From: Cupriavidus sp. P-10
Lineage (GTDB): Bacteria; Pseudomonadota; Gammaproteobacteria; Burkholderiales; Burkholderiaceae
Length of the DNA: 64,000 bases
Direction: 5' to 3'
Assembly: GCF_003402535.2 (NCBI RefSeq)
Contig: NZ_AP025172.1
Span: 496,001 to 560,000 of the forward strand
Numbering within the stretch: position 1 is the stretch's first letter; every line of letters starts with the position of its first letter. Below the pieces are notes generated by a model. That model saw only the letters and a list, made by a program, of their open reading frames with translations, had not been told where the DNA came from and did no database searches. Shown here one piece after another: positions 26,811-35,412 of the stretch. Made by a program: the position numbers and the translations under genes.

Positions 26811-27899
26811 TCAATCGGTGGGTGCGACGCCCGTGGAAACGACCCGCCCTTCCTCCAGCGCGCAGACCGCGCCATGGATCACCGCGCCAACCTGCACCCG
26901 GAGTACCGGTGCCACGACAGTGGTCGGCTGCGCCGCGGCACCAATCACACTGTGCGCACTGACGGCGATCTCGCGCTCGGCCGCCATTGGCCCGGCGACG
27001 CTGCAGGTGTCGCCAACTGTGATTGCGTCGGCGGCGACCAGTGCGCCGTCGATGCGCACCTGCGCTTGCAGCCATATGCTGCCGCTGGCCTTGACGCTAC
27101 CTCCGATACGTGTACCCGTCCCGAGCCAAAGGTTGCCGTGCACCACCAGATCGCCCAGATACAGGCTGTCGGCCGGCAACCGGAGGTCGTGCGTGACGAG
27201 CCAGCGGCCATCGCGGGCCTCCGCCGGCTCAAGCGGGGTTGCAGAGGCCTCGCGTGGCGCCGGTTGCGCAGCGCCTTTCGTGCGGCTGTCTCCACCCCGT
27301 ATCGGCTCGGCCGGCCCGAACCGAATCACCGGTGCGCTCACCGAAGCAAAGCGGCAATCGTCGTCGATGTGGACGGCATGCAGTGCGCAAAGGGGGCCGA
27401 GCAGTTGGCATTGCGGCTCCACTCGCACGCTGCGCGCGTGCGCCCACCGGTTCAATTCGCTGCCCTCGCGCAGCACGATCACGCCATCCGACAGCAGTGC
27501 CTGGACCCGATTCTTACGCCCGGTGCAAATGCCGTCTTGGCCGAAGATATCGCGGGCAAAAGTATAGCCGTCAGGCAGCGACAGGGCACCACGGGCGACT
27601 AGGGTCTGCGCGCACACGCCTGTCGCGATCTGCGCCGCGGTCGGCTCGAAGGTGTTCGTCACATGTGCGACGGGCCGCAGCGAACTGACCGGATGCTCCA
27701 TGCCGCGTTGGAAAGAGAGATCGTCCTGGCGCTCAATCATGGAGCGGAACCCGGCCGCCACTGCAGCCACGTCCAAGGTGTGCTCACCATCGATGGGAAG
27801 TGGTCGGATGTCACGCCTGCGCCGCCATTCCAGTATTGCCGGCAACAGCGGCAGCATGAAGGTGAGCAAGGTCAGCGCGGCAAGCAGCAGGGGCCACAT
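26811..27899 (-). CDS. Membrane-anchored bactofilin-like (polymer-forming) protein
   Basis: A 362-residue protein. One N-terminal membrane segment (MWPLLLAALTLLTFMLPLLP, 2-22) precedes a basic stretch and a long domain. The C-terminal third is a right-handed beta-helix-type repeat of the bactofilin pattern (DSLYLGDLVVHGNLWLGTG, GGSVKASGSIWLQAQV, RIDGALVAADAITVGDTCS). It may form a scaffold for the synthase. The start ATG lies two bases after the stop of the glycosyltransferase gene. A bactofilin-like protein inside a polysaccharide operon is unusual. Confidence 0.75.
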   Translation of the reverse strand: MWPLLLAALTLLTFMLPLLPAILEWRRRRDIRPLPIDGEHTLDVAAVAAGFRSMIERQDDLSFQRGMEHPVSSLRPVAHVTNTFEPTAAQIATGVCAQTLVARGALSLPDGYTFARDIFGQDGICTGRKNRVQALLSDGVIVLREGSELNRWAHARSVRVEPQCQLLGPLCALHAVHIDDDCRFASVSAPVIRFGPAEPIRGGDSRTKGAAQPAPREASATPLEPAEARDGRWLVTHDLRLPADSLYLGDLVVHGNLWLGTGTRIGGSVKASGSIWLQAQVRIDGALVAADAITVGDTCSVAGPMAAEREIAVSAHSVIGAAAQPTTVVAPVLRVQVGAVIHGAVCALEEGRVVSTGVAPTD

Positions 27900-27901
27900 G
27901 T

Positions 27902-29476
27902 TCAACTCCGCTGTCGATAGCGGATAGTCTTGTCCCAACGCAGTTCGCGGCGCAGCAGGTAGTCAAAGACGATCTGGTCCACAATTGCGCGCGACACGGC
28001 GAGGACGCTTACCAGGAAGCCAAAATAGTTCAGCGGCAGCAGGCGGATGCGCTCGCGGCTGCCATCCAGATACACGGCCGCTGCGATCTCGAAGAAGGCG
28101 GCGAAATTGCCAAGCGTGCCGTATGACATCAGCGCGAACAGCAGCACAGCTGTACCTAGCAGCGGCAGGCCGCCAGCATAGAACAGCAGAATCGCCAACA
28201 GCCAGCCAAACAGCATCAGCGGCGCCATCATATAGATGCCAAGGAGCGCGACACCGTCGAGCTTTTCCAGCAGGCCGTGGTGCCGACACGTCGCCATCCT
28301 CCACCCATGGCGATAGAGCGCCTGGTTGTGCCCCTTAGTCCAGCGCATGATCTGCCGTACCCGCACGGGCCAAGTTTCCGGCACCTCTTCGTAGCACTCG
28401 GACCAGTTCTGGTACACCGTCTTCCAATCCGACAGCAGCAGCCGGTAGGTCAGGTCGGTGTCCTCGGCCAGCACGTCGTCGTGCCAGCCGCCGGCACTGT
28501 GCAATGCCCGCATCCGGATGCCCCCCACCGTGCCACCGTACTGGGGCACCAGGTTCAGATTCATCCGCGCCTGCTGGTCAACCTGGTAGCCGCCGGAGCG
28601 CTCCAGGTCGAGCAATCGCGTCAGCAGGTTGCTGCCAAGGTTCATCGGCACTACGCGGCCCATCGTCGCACCGACCTCAGGATCAAAGAAAGGTGCCACC
28701 AGTTGCTTCAACAGCGCTACTGGGGGCAGGTAGTCGGCATCGAACACGACGACGATCTCGCTAGCGACCTCTGCGCTTGCATCCTTCAACGCGGCCGCCT
28801 TCCCCGGCTTGCCGCCAGTGCGGTGGAACGGGGTGATGCGCCCGGGGTACTTGGCCACAAAGTCGTCGATGATCTCGCGCGTGCGATCGCTGGAGCGGTC
28901 ATTGACAGGCATAAGCGTGAGACGGTCGGTAGGGTAATCGGCACGCAACAGGCACTCCAGCGATCCCGCAATGACCGCCTCTTCGTTGTGCGCGGCGATC
29001 ATGACAGTCAGCGTCGGCCAGCACGCGATATCAATGTCAAGGTATGGGTGACGCTGCCTGCCAAGCAGGCGGTTGAGCGTAAATAGGTAATGCCGCACGG
29101 CATAGAACAGCACCAACCCCACGATCATCAGGAGCAGAGTGGTCAGGGCCGCCACGCTATCCAGCGTGCCATCGGGGGCTTGGCGCTGGAGAGTCGGCGT
29201 AGTCCAGCCATGCGGGCGCAAGGACGGCTCGGCAGACTCGGCGCCTTCCAGAGAGTCTGTTTGCACCATCGCAAGTGCCACAGTGGCATCGACAGGCTTG
29301 TCGGTGGTGCGTTCCGCGACGCTGGATAGGGCTCTCGCTGCGGCTTCGGGGGCGTTGGCTGCCTGCACAAGCGCGGTACCATGGCCGAGGAGGTCCATGG
29401 CCTGCACTTGCGAGGCGAGTACGACAAGGAAGAGTTTCCCACTAAGGGACAGCAGCAGCCGGTACGGTAGGCGCAT
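27902..29476 (-). CDS. Processive family-2 glycosyltransferase (polysaccharide synthase)
   Basis: A 524-residue membrane GT2. It has an N-terminal signal/TM segment (LLLSLSGKLFLVVLASQVQA), then a low-complexity region, a TM at about residue 130 (LTTLLLMIVGLVLFYAV), and the GT core: TVMIAAHNEEAVI, NDRSSDRTREI, VVFDADYLPPVALLKQ (DxD-type), EDTDLTYRL and QIMRWTKG (QxxRW, mark of processive synthases such as BcsA/PgaC). C-terminal TM helices complete the channel. No PilZ domain is visible. It probably polymerises a UDP-amino sugar; the upstream epimerase suggests UDP-ManNAc as a possible donor. Confidence 0.88.
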   Translation of the reverse strand: MRLPYRLLLSLSGKLFLVVLASQVQAMDLLGHGTALVQAANAPEAAARALSSVAERTTDKPVDATVALAMVQTDSLEGAESAEPSLRPHGWTTPTLQRQAPDGTLDSVAALTTLLLMIVGLVLFYAVRHYLFTLNRLLGRQRHPYLDIDIACWPTLTVMIAAHNEEAVIAGSLECLLRADYPTDRLTLMPVNDRSSDRTREIIDDFVAKYPGRITPFHRTGGKPGKAAALKDASAEVASEIVVVFDADYLPPVALLKQLVAPFFDPEVGATMGRVVPMNLGSNLLTRLLDLERSGGYQVDQQARMNLNLVPQYGGTVGGIRMRALHSAGGWHDDVLAEDTDLTYRLLLSDWKTVYQNWSECYEEVPETWPVRVRQIMRWTKGHNQALYRHGWRMATCRHHGLLEKLDGVALLGIYMMAPLMLFGWLLAILLFYAGGLPLLGTAVLLFALMSYGTLGNFAAFFEIAAAVYLDGSRERIRLLPLNYFGFLVSVLAVSRAIVDQIVFDYLLRRELRWDKTIRYRQRS

Positions 29477-29566
29477 GATTAGTTCCGCTAATGCGGGTTG
29501 GCACGTTCGCTTGTTGCCGATGCGCCGGCTGCGCACCCACCCCGGGGCGCGGCCGGCTCCTGCGCG

Positions 29567-31393
29567 CTATAACTTCCCGCTGACGAAAGCCAGGGAGGTG
29601 CCGCCCAGCGATGTGACGATCCAGTTGTTGGCATCCCAGGTCACGATGCCAAGGCCCTGCGTCACCACGGGCTGGGTATAGGCTGATCGGGGCAGCACCC
29701 AAGCCATATCGGTCAGATCGCTCGGATGGCTGGCCTGGATTGTCCAGGCATTGCCCATGTCGGTAGCCTGCCAGATGGTCTGCTGGCGCCTTTGGCTAAA
29801 CTGCGCGAGCGTGTCCATCGTGTACCAGCTGAAGCGCCCGAGCGAGGCCTGGGACGCAGCCCGGTTGAAGAGCGCACTAAGCACCGTCGGGTAGTCGACC
29901 GCTCCGAGCGGATGCATGTAGATCAGGCGGCTCGTTCGATTCTTGACCACGAAATCAATGAGCTGGCGATACCAGGCGGTGATGCTGGACGCTGGCACAT
30001 TGAATTCCTCGAACTCCTCAAATGTCGCATACTGGCCGAACGGCATCACCGGGAAGGCGCGAATGGTCTCGTTCGAGAGCGCGCCATTACGGTAGCTGCG
30101 AGTCGGTGCCATGCCCGTATGGCCAAGGAAGTAGTAGCCGTTGTTGCCATTGGCCTCGAGCCAATTGACAGACCATTGGGGCGTATTACCTTCCGGCGCG
30201 GCGTACTCCTTCGCAGCTTGCCCTGTCACGCCTTCAACGCTCTGCTTGTTCATCACCAGGTACTGCTCGAAGGTTGCCTGATTCCCCTCGCTGGCATTGC
30301 CGCCCCAGTAGTCATGGATCCATCCGCCATGACTACCCACCTTGTGTCCTTTGGACACAAGGTATTGAACGAGCTGCTGCGCCGTCGCATTCTGCGACAG
30401 GTTGATGCCTTTTGCATCGCCAAAGGTGATCTGGTCGGAACCAGCAGTTACGGAGATGGAGAAGGGGCCGTTGTTGAAGGTGCCCCAGCCCTTCATCTTA
30501 TTGGCGGGGGCGATCTGGTCTCCGGCGCAAAAATGCATGTTCAGCACCATTCCGCCGCGCGCCTTCGGTTGCGCAGAGAGCCGCGGCATCTTCATCAAGT
30601 TGCTTCCAAAGTAGCGCAGGAAACCGTGCATCAACATGCCGTCGGTCTGGCCCTTCAGGTAGGCGAGCGGCGTGTTGATAAACAGCACGCGGCCCGAGCC
30701 AAAGCTGCGCAGCCCTGCCACGAGTCCGAAGTTTGGTGACGTCAGCAGTGCCGTGCCGGTGTATGTGCCCTGCGTCACGAAACTCGGATAGATCAGAAAC
30801 CCATAGACGTATCCCGAGATGCCTTCCACGGGATCGGTGGTGGATGGGCTCCACACCATTGATTTGCCGGGCGGAACCTGGATGGTCCTAAGCGTGCTGC
30901 TCAGCCCGGTGACCGGCCCCAGGCCAATCATATTGCCGAGCAACTGGTCGTACAGTACGTAGTCGACCCCAGCAAGATTGCTTAGGCGGCTGCGCTGAGC
31001 AGCGTAAAAGCCGGTCGTGGTCAGTGCGCCGAAATCGTAGACTAGCATCAGGTTCCCGCCCTGGCTGGCGTAGGTCTCCAGCGCTGCGATCAGCGCGTCG
31101 CTGGCGTTGACGTGCACCTGATCCGGCAGGATCACGCCGGAGAACTGCGCGGTTGTCGTGCCTTGCTGGAACTGCGTGTCGTTGATGACGGTGATCTTCA
31201 AGCCTTCTTCCTGAGCCGCATCCAGCCAGGCCGAAACGCGCGGGTCAGGAAGAGCGAGTTCGTCGGGTATCAGCAGCGCGATCTGGTTGGTGGCGGCATG
31301 CGCTATGACCGGCAAAGTCAACGCCAGTGCCAGCAGAAACTGGATGACCAACAAACTGCTTCGCTGCAAGAGCGGATGAGATTTGCAGTGCAC
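29567..31393 (-). CDS. Exported polysaccharide-deacetylase-like protein with GATase-like N-terminal domain
   Basis: A 608-residue secreted protein: signal peptide about 1-34 (IQFLLALALTLPVIAHAA), then a class-I GATase-like Rossmann domain (NQIALLIPDELALPDPRV, GVILPDQVHVNASDALIAAL, GGNLMLVYDFGAL). The C-terminal half has NodB-type metal-site patterns: NMHFCAGDQ, GHKVGSHGGWIHDYW and APEGNTPQW. It likely de-N-acetylates the nascent polymer in the periplasm, as PgaB, PelA and IcaB do. It lies upstream of the synthase. The two-domain architecture differs from those proteins. Activity is inferred. Confidence 0.72.
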   Translation of the reverse strand: MHCKSHPLLQRSSLLVIQFLLALALTLPVIAHAATNQIALLIPDELALPDPRVSAWLDAAQEEGLKITVINDTQFQQGTTTAQFSGVILPDQVHVNASDALIAALETYASQGGNLMLVYDFGALTTTGFYAAQRSRLSNLAGVDYVLYDQLLGNMIGLGPVTGLSSTLRTIQVPPGKSMVWSPSTTDPVEGISGYVYGFLIYPSFVTQGTYTGTALLTSPNFGLVAGLRSFGSGRVLFINTPLAYLKGQTDGMLMHGFLRYFGSNLMKMPRLSAQPKARGGMVLNMHFCAGDQIAPANKMKGWGTFNNGPFSISVTAGSDQITFGDAKGINLSQNATAQQLVQYLVSKGHKVGSHGGWIHDYWGGNASEGNQATFEQYLVMNKQSVEGVTGQAAKEYAAPEGNTPQWSVNWLEANGNNGYYFLGHTGMAPTRSYRNGALSNETIRAFPVMPFGQYATFEEFEEFNVPASSITAWYRQLIDFVVKNRTSRLIYMHPLGAVDYPTVLSALFNRAASQASLGRFSWYTMDTLAQFSQRRQQTIWQATDMGNAWTIQASHPSDLTDMAWVLPRSAYTQPVVTQGLGIVTWDANNWIVTSLGGTSLAFVSGKL

Positions 31394-31500
31394 GATCTTC
31401 TCCCAGCGAGAGGATTGTCAGATTGCGGTACAGGGCCGAACGGCCAGCTGGCGCGTCATCGTCAAAGCGGAAGGGCTCGCCATCCGCACGTTCTGGAACA

Positions 31501-31869
31501 TCATTGGAGCTCCGCTTCCGCTGCGGGTGCGGGTGCGGGTGTATAAGCGCCGCTTTTTACCTTGGGCCCACTCACAGCAGTCTTTGGCTTCTTGGCTTTC
31601 GCCTTGTCCTTGATCGCCTTGTTCTTGCCCACGCTGTGCGCTTCGAACGCAAGATCCATCTGGAAGCTGTGATCGTAGCCTTTCAGGCCGCCGGGATTCG
31701 TCGGGCTTGCCGGAAGGTAGAGCGGGGGCGCTGAAGCGGCTGTAGCAGCTTCCTCGGTCAAGGCGGCGAGGGCATTGGCCGATGTCAGGATACTGGCGGC
31801 GAACAACGCTGCGGCCCCTGCTACAAGCCGAGCGTTAGTTGTCACCCATGCAATACGTGAATGATTCAT
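31501..31869 (-). CDS. Small exported basic protein of the exopolysaccharide cluster
   Basis: A 122-residue protein. Signal peptide about 1-35 (LVAGAAALFAASILTSANALA), then TEEAATAASAPPLYLPASP, a short conserved-looking core GLKGYDHSFQMDLAF, and a lysine-rich tail (KAIKDKAKAKKPKTAVSG) ending in Pro/Ala. No family was recognised. It sits between wecB and the deacetylase-like gene. A basic periplasmic protein could bind an acidic polymer or act as an assembly partner (speculative). ATG 31869 chosen because it opens the signal peptide. Confidence 0.62.
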   Translation of the reverse strand: MNHSRIAWVTTNARLVAGAAALFAASILTSANALAALTEEAATAASAPPLYLPASPTNPGGLKGYDHSFQMDLAFEAHSVGKNKAIKDKAKAKKPKTAVSGPKVKSGAYTPAPAPAAEAELQ

Positions 31870-31963
31870 TGCCTTGCTCCTGCAGAGAGCGTCCAGCGAG
31901 CCGCAGGCGTTGCGGCGTTCCGCTGGGCGCACTGGTATCACTTTGTTGACCATGGCCGGCTGC

Positions 31964-33148
31964 CTATGAACTCACAACCCCGCTAAGGTTTATCGTTTCG
32001 CCGCATCGCAGATCCGCCTGCTGGCGCTTGCCTTGTAGCGCTAACACAATGCGTTCGCTCGCTCGCCCGTCACCAAACGGGTTGTGCGCCCGCGACATGC
32101 AGGCGTACTCATCGGGATCGTTCAGCAGTTGCTCCGCTGCGGCGATGAGGCGCGCCGGGTCGGTACCGACAAGTCGGGCAGTACCAGCCGCGACGGCCTC
32201 CGGCCGTTCTGTGGTTTCCCGTGTCACCAGCACTGGCTTTCCCAACGCCGGCGCTTCTTCTTGGATTCCGCCTGAGTCAGTGACGATCAGGCAGGCACGG
32301 GACATCAGGAAGACAAAGGGAAGGTAGTCCTGAGGCTCTATCAGATGGATGTTTTGATGGCCTGTTAGCAGCGCCTGCACAGGCTCGCGCACCTGCGGAT
32401 TAAGGTGCACCGGATAGACGATTTGGATGTCGGGGTTGCGGTCCGCCAGCGTGCGCAACGCAGTGAACAGCCGCTTGAAGGGCGCCCCAAAGTTCTCTCG
32501 GCGATGCCCGGTCACCAGAATCAGGCGCCTGGAAGGATCAAGGAAAGGGTACCGGCCGGCGAGTTCGCGCTGCATCTCGACATCCGTGTCCAACCGGCGT
32601 TTGACCTGCAGCAGCGCATCGATCCCGGTATTGCCGGTTAGGCTGATGCGGCTCGGGTCGACGCCTTCGCGTAGCAGGGTTTCCTGCGCTTGCTGCGTCG
32701 GCGCGAAGTGCCACGCTGCCATCACGTCGGTGACACGGCGGTTCATCTCCTCGGGCCATGGTGCGCTGAGGTTTCCGGTGCGCAAGCCCGCTTCAACGTG
32801 CCCGACTGCCACGTTTCGATAAAACGCGGCGAGCGTGGCAGCAAGCGTGGTAGTCGTATCCCCATGCACCAGCATGGCATCCGGCAGAAACCGGTCCAGC
32901 ACCTCATGCACGCCGCTGAGTACTCGTGTGGTGATGTCGGCCAGAGTCTGACCTTGGCTGAGCACGTTAAGGTCGAAGTCCGGGACGATCCCAAACAGCC
33001 GAAGCACCTGGTCCAGCATATGGCGGTGCTGACCAGTCACGCATACACGCAACGTGAATCCGTCGGATGCTTGGAGGGAATGAATAAGCGGCGCCATCTT
33101 GATAGCTTCGGGCCGGGTCCCGAATACAGCGAGGATGTTCTTTGGCAT
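31964..33148 (-). CDS. wecB: UDP-N-acetylglucosamine 2-epimerase
   Basis: A 394-residue non-hydrolysing epimerase: [19 protein letters not shown] at the N-terminus, [27 protein letters not shown], and the UDP-binding [18 protein letters not shown] with [16 protein letters not shown]. It interconverts UDP-GlcNAc and UDP-ManNAc in the cytoplasm. As first gene of the leftward polysaccharide cluster it would supply UDP-ManNAc to the synthase, or link to another surface glycan. Start ATG 33148, about 110 bases ahead of the next gene. Confidence 0.92.
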   Translation of the reverse strand: MPKNILAVFGTRPEAIKMAPLIHSLQASDGFTLRVCVTGQHRHMLDQVLRLFGIVPDFDLNVLSQGQTLADITTRVLSGVHEVLDRFLPDAMLVHGDTTTTLAATLAAFYRNVAVGHVEAGLRTGNLSAPWPEEMNRRVTDVMAAWHFAPTQQAQETLLREGVDPSRISLTGNTGIDALLQVKRRLDTDVEMQRELAGRYPFLDPSRRLILVTGHRRENFGAPFKRLFTALRTLADRNPDIQIVYPVHLNPQVREPVQALLTGHQNIHLIEPQDYLPFVFLMSRACLIVTDSGGIQEEAPALGKPVLVTRETTERPEAVAAGTARLVGTDPARLIAAAEQLLNDPDEYACMSRAHNPFGDGRASERIVLALQGKRQQADLRCGETINLSGVVSS

Positions 33149-33792
33149 GTCAGTCTCTCGTCTTGCTGTTGGGTGCCAGACGGTCGCGGTCGAAGTTTGG
33201 GCCGCGGGCCTGCCGCATTAAGCGCTGGTGTGTTTCATCGCGCGGGGAAACGGATAGCGATGGCTGTGCCACCCGTGGGCAATTCCTGAATTCATGCGGG
33301 TTCTAGGACATTTGGACCTGAGCGACGGGGCCGCCTGTCATAAATGTGGTTGCAAAGCCGTAACAACGGCTTTTATTCGCGGCGTCCGTATGCTGGCGCA
33401 CAGATGTGGCTGCTACAGCACGATGCACCGCCGCAGCGCATGAAAGTGGATCATAGGGCGGTTGAGCGGCGGGATCGGCAAGCGCACTTTGCTGCGTGCG
33501 AAACGCAACCCTTCTAGTGAGGGTGCTTCACATTAGGGACTTCGATGCACAGGGGAAAGCGGTCTTTTAGGTCGCAAACAGCGGGACTGTTGCAGGACGA
33601 GAGACCGAAATAGCCAAAAGGCTTAAGACAAAAGGGGGGAAAGTAAGCACTTGACGCAGTTGGTTTGGTCACGGCACCCATCCATTCGAGGGAAGGGATC
33701 ACCCGAATGTGCGCATGCGGCAATCAACCGAATCGGTTTCACGAATGAAAAGGTGTCTATATTAGATATAAATAAAAATTAATCGCAATAAT
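33149..33792. other. Upstream region of the exopolysaccharide cluster; one hairpin
   Basis: About 640 bases without a supported gene; it must hold the cluster promoter, which I could not define. A perfect 7-bp hairpin, AAGCCGT-AACA-ACGGCTT (33355-33372), is followed by TTA on the plus strand and could be a weak terminator. An open frame at 33514-33723 (minus) lacks coding character. Confidence 0.45.
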
Positions 33793-34131
33793 ATGCAAGC
33801 AATACAAGTATCCGCACGCAAGAAGAAACGAGCGGATCGCACCGCCGAAGAGTTGCGCGCCGAACTGGCGGCGCGCAGCGGGGCCCGCGACGCGGCCGAG
33901 GCGCAGGCCGAAGTCCGCGCCCGGATTGAGGCGCAGTCCGCGGCGGTCGCCGATCGGCTCGCCAGCGCCGAGCAGCGCAGTGGAAAGCGGTGCACACGTG
34001 GACACGGTGCAGGCGGAGTTGGGCGACCGCAACGCCGAGGGGCAGAGCTGGGACGGGCAGGGCGAGATGCCCGCCTAGCTGCGGCGGGCGGTCAATGCAG
34101 GGCAATCGGTGGAGTTCGCCGCATCGGATAG
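33793..34131 (+). CDS. Possible short coiled-coil protein or relic
   Basis: The first 65 residues are Ala/Glu/Arg-rich and would form a coiled coil (RTAEELRAELAARSGARDAAEAQAEVRARIEAQ), like plasmid KfrA-type or phage structural fragments. After about residue 65 the composition turns to Gly/Arg, while another frame reads HVDTVQAELGDRNAEGQSW. This suggests a frameshifted remnant. No clear ribosome binding site. Confidence 0.25.
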   Translation: MQAIQVSARKKKRADRTAEELRAELAARSGARDAAEAQAEVRARIEAQSAAVADRLASAEQRSGKRCTRGHGAGGVGRPQRRGAELGRAGRDARLAAAGGQCRAIGGVRRIG

Positions 34132-34223
34132 CTTCGACAGCGGATAAGCTTGGATCTCGTCTGTGTCGCGGGGCGGTGGCGGCAAAGCGCCCATTAAAAT
34201 ACATTACAATGCACTAAATTTGT

Positions 34224-34242
34224 CATCAAATGATGCTATAAT
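34224..34242 (+). promoter_or_regulatory. vapBC promoter -10 and adjacent palindrome
   Basis: CATCA-AA-TGATG (34224-34235) is a short palindrome immediately before TATAAT (34237-34242), 25 bases upstream of the vapB ATG. This placement is typical of toxin-antitoxin autoregulatory operators bound by the antitoxin complex. Confidence 0.5.
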
Positions 34243-34266
34243 TTGTGCATACTTACGGAGATTTCC

Positions 34267-34464
34267 ATGCGTACGACTATTGCGCTTGATGACGACTTGA
34301 TCGCCAAGGCTCAAGCCTATACGGGCCTGGAGGAGAAAACGGCACTCGTGCGCGAAGCACTAAAGGCCTTGATCCAGCGTGAAGCCGCGAAACGACTCGC
34401 GAATCTTGGCGGTAGCCAACCGGGCATCAAGGGGGCACCGCGTCGCCGGCAGGACATCGAATGA
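34267..34464 (+). CDS. vapB: VapB-type antitoxin
   Basis: A 65-residue type II antitoxin of the VapB (DUF2191-like) type: MRTTIALDDDLIAKAQAYTG forms the ribbon-helix-helix DNA-binding part, LEEKTALVREALKALIQREAAKRL the helical part, and GGSQPGIKGAPRRRQDIE the toxin-wrapping tail. Overlaps vapC by four bases (ATGA). Expected to repress its own promoter together with VapC. Confidence 0.88.
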   Translation: MRTTIALDDDLIAKAQAYTGLEEKTALVREALKALIQREAAKRLANLGGSQPGIKGAPRRRQDIE

Positions 34465-34832
34465 TTCTGGTCGACACGTCGGTCTGGATTGACCACATCA
34501 ACGCTTCTGATCCTATGCTGATTAGCCTGCTTGCCGAGGAGCGTGTGCTGGCTCATCCCTATGTGATAGGCGAGATTTCGCTCGGTAGTCTGCGTGACCG
34601 TGACGTCGTGCTTGGCGCGTTGCTCGATCTGCCACGCGCGCCAGTTGCGACGCCGGAGGAGACGTTTTATTTGATCGAGCGCGAAGGGTTGTTCAATCGT
34701 GGAATAGGATATATCGACACGTCACTCCTGGCGTCCGCGCGCCTACAACCAGGCATCACCATCTGGACGCACGACAAGCGATTGAAGAAGGTTGCCGATG
34801 AACTTAATCTCGGCGCGGTGCTTGCGCACTAG
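34461..34832 (+). CDS. vapC: VapC-type PIN-domain toxin
   Basis: A 123-residue PIN-domain ribonuclease: MILVDTSVWIDHIN with Asp5, Glu38 (YVIGEISLG), GYIDTSLLASARL and ITIWTHDKRLKKVADEL give the acidic Mg-binding residues. VapC toxins cleave tRNA or rRNA. Full length for the family and translationally coupled to vapB, so it appears intact. The module sits at the edge of the mobile-element region. Confidence 0.9.
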   Translation: MILVDTSVWIDHINASDPMLISLLAEERVLAHPYVIGEISLGSLRDRDVVLGALLDLPRAPVATPEETFYLIEREGLFNRGIGYIDTSLLASARLQPGITIWTHDKRLKKVADELNLGAVLAH

Positions 34833-34923
34833 ATAAACAGTCTGGCGCGCTGGTCACTGCATTGCCTGAATTTCTGGAGGGTCACCCTTTTCGGCCAGAC
34901 CTTGCGGCATGTCGAAGCGGCGC

Positions 34924-35172
34924 CTACGACTCCAGAATCTCCAGCCCGTTTTCGGCACACCATTGCCTCAGAGCTCTTTCGACAGAGTCGGCTTCAAAGG
35001 AATACCAGATTTCGAGAATGCCTTCGCGCTCCACCAGATCCTTAAAGCGCGCGTAAGCCCCTTGCCGGCGGAAGAATTCTTCAACTTGATCGTAACGCTC
35101 AGGCAACTCTTGTGCGACAAATTGGAGGGCGAGACGTCTTCCGGAAAATACCCATACGGGGCTTTGGCTCAT
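34924..35172 (-). CDS. UPF0158-like small protein (short version)
   Basis: An 82-residue protein whose second half YARFKDLVEREGILEIWYSFEADSVERALRQWCAENGLEI matches the C-terminal pattern of UPF0158 proteins, which are usually about 140-150 residues. It may therefore be an N-terminally shortened copy. No good ribosome binding site precedes the ATG at 35172. The upstream small frameshifted gene (35227-35386) is on the same strand and may have been its operon partner. Function unknown. Confidence 0.55.
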   Translation of the reverse strand: MSQSPVWVFSGRRLALQFVAQELPERYDQVEEFFRRQGAYARFKDLVEREGILEIWYSFEADSVERALRQWCAENGLEILES

Positions 35173-35226
35173 TGGAGGGATTTCGCCATAACGCTGCGCA
35201 CGAGCGGTCCTTTTTCTGTTGTCGGA

Positions 35227-35386
35227 TTATGCAAGGTTAAGCGTAGCGAACAGATCGGACAGGGGCTTCAGAGCCAAGCGGACCTCGTCACCTGTCAAGC
35301 GTTCTTGGCGCAAATTGCGATTTTTCTTGGCAACTCCCAGCTTGCGATAGGTGTATTGCTCATCGAATTTTTTTCAGTAAGTCCAT
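35227..35386 (-). pseudogene. Small 53-codon gene with a frameshift in an A7 run
   Basis: AGGGGAG lies before the ATG at 35386. The frame starts MDLLKK, but seven A residues instead of six shift it into a stop. Reading past the run one frame over gives FDEQYTYRKLGVAKKNRN, LRQERLTGDEVRLALKPLSD and LFATLNLA, then TAA at 35227. The downstream reading is clearly protein-like. Either a one-base insertion inactivated it or the A7 run is a slippage site. Family not recognised. Confidence 0.5.
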
Positions 35387-35412
35387 TTCTCCCCTAAGCT
35401 CCGGCTTTGGGG

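Noticed and set aside
33355..33376. Hairpin AAGCCGT-AACA-ACGGCTT as terminator
   Set aside because: The following T-run is short and no gene ends just upstream on the plus strand, so it was only mentioned in the region note.
34909..35397. A 162-codon plus-strand frame over the UPF0158-like gene
   Set aside because: The minus-strand frames fit a known family and have a ribosome binding site; this one is their antisense.
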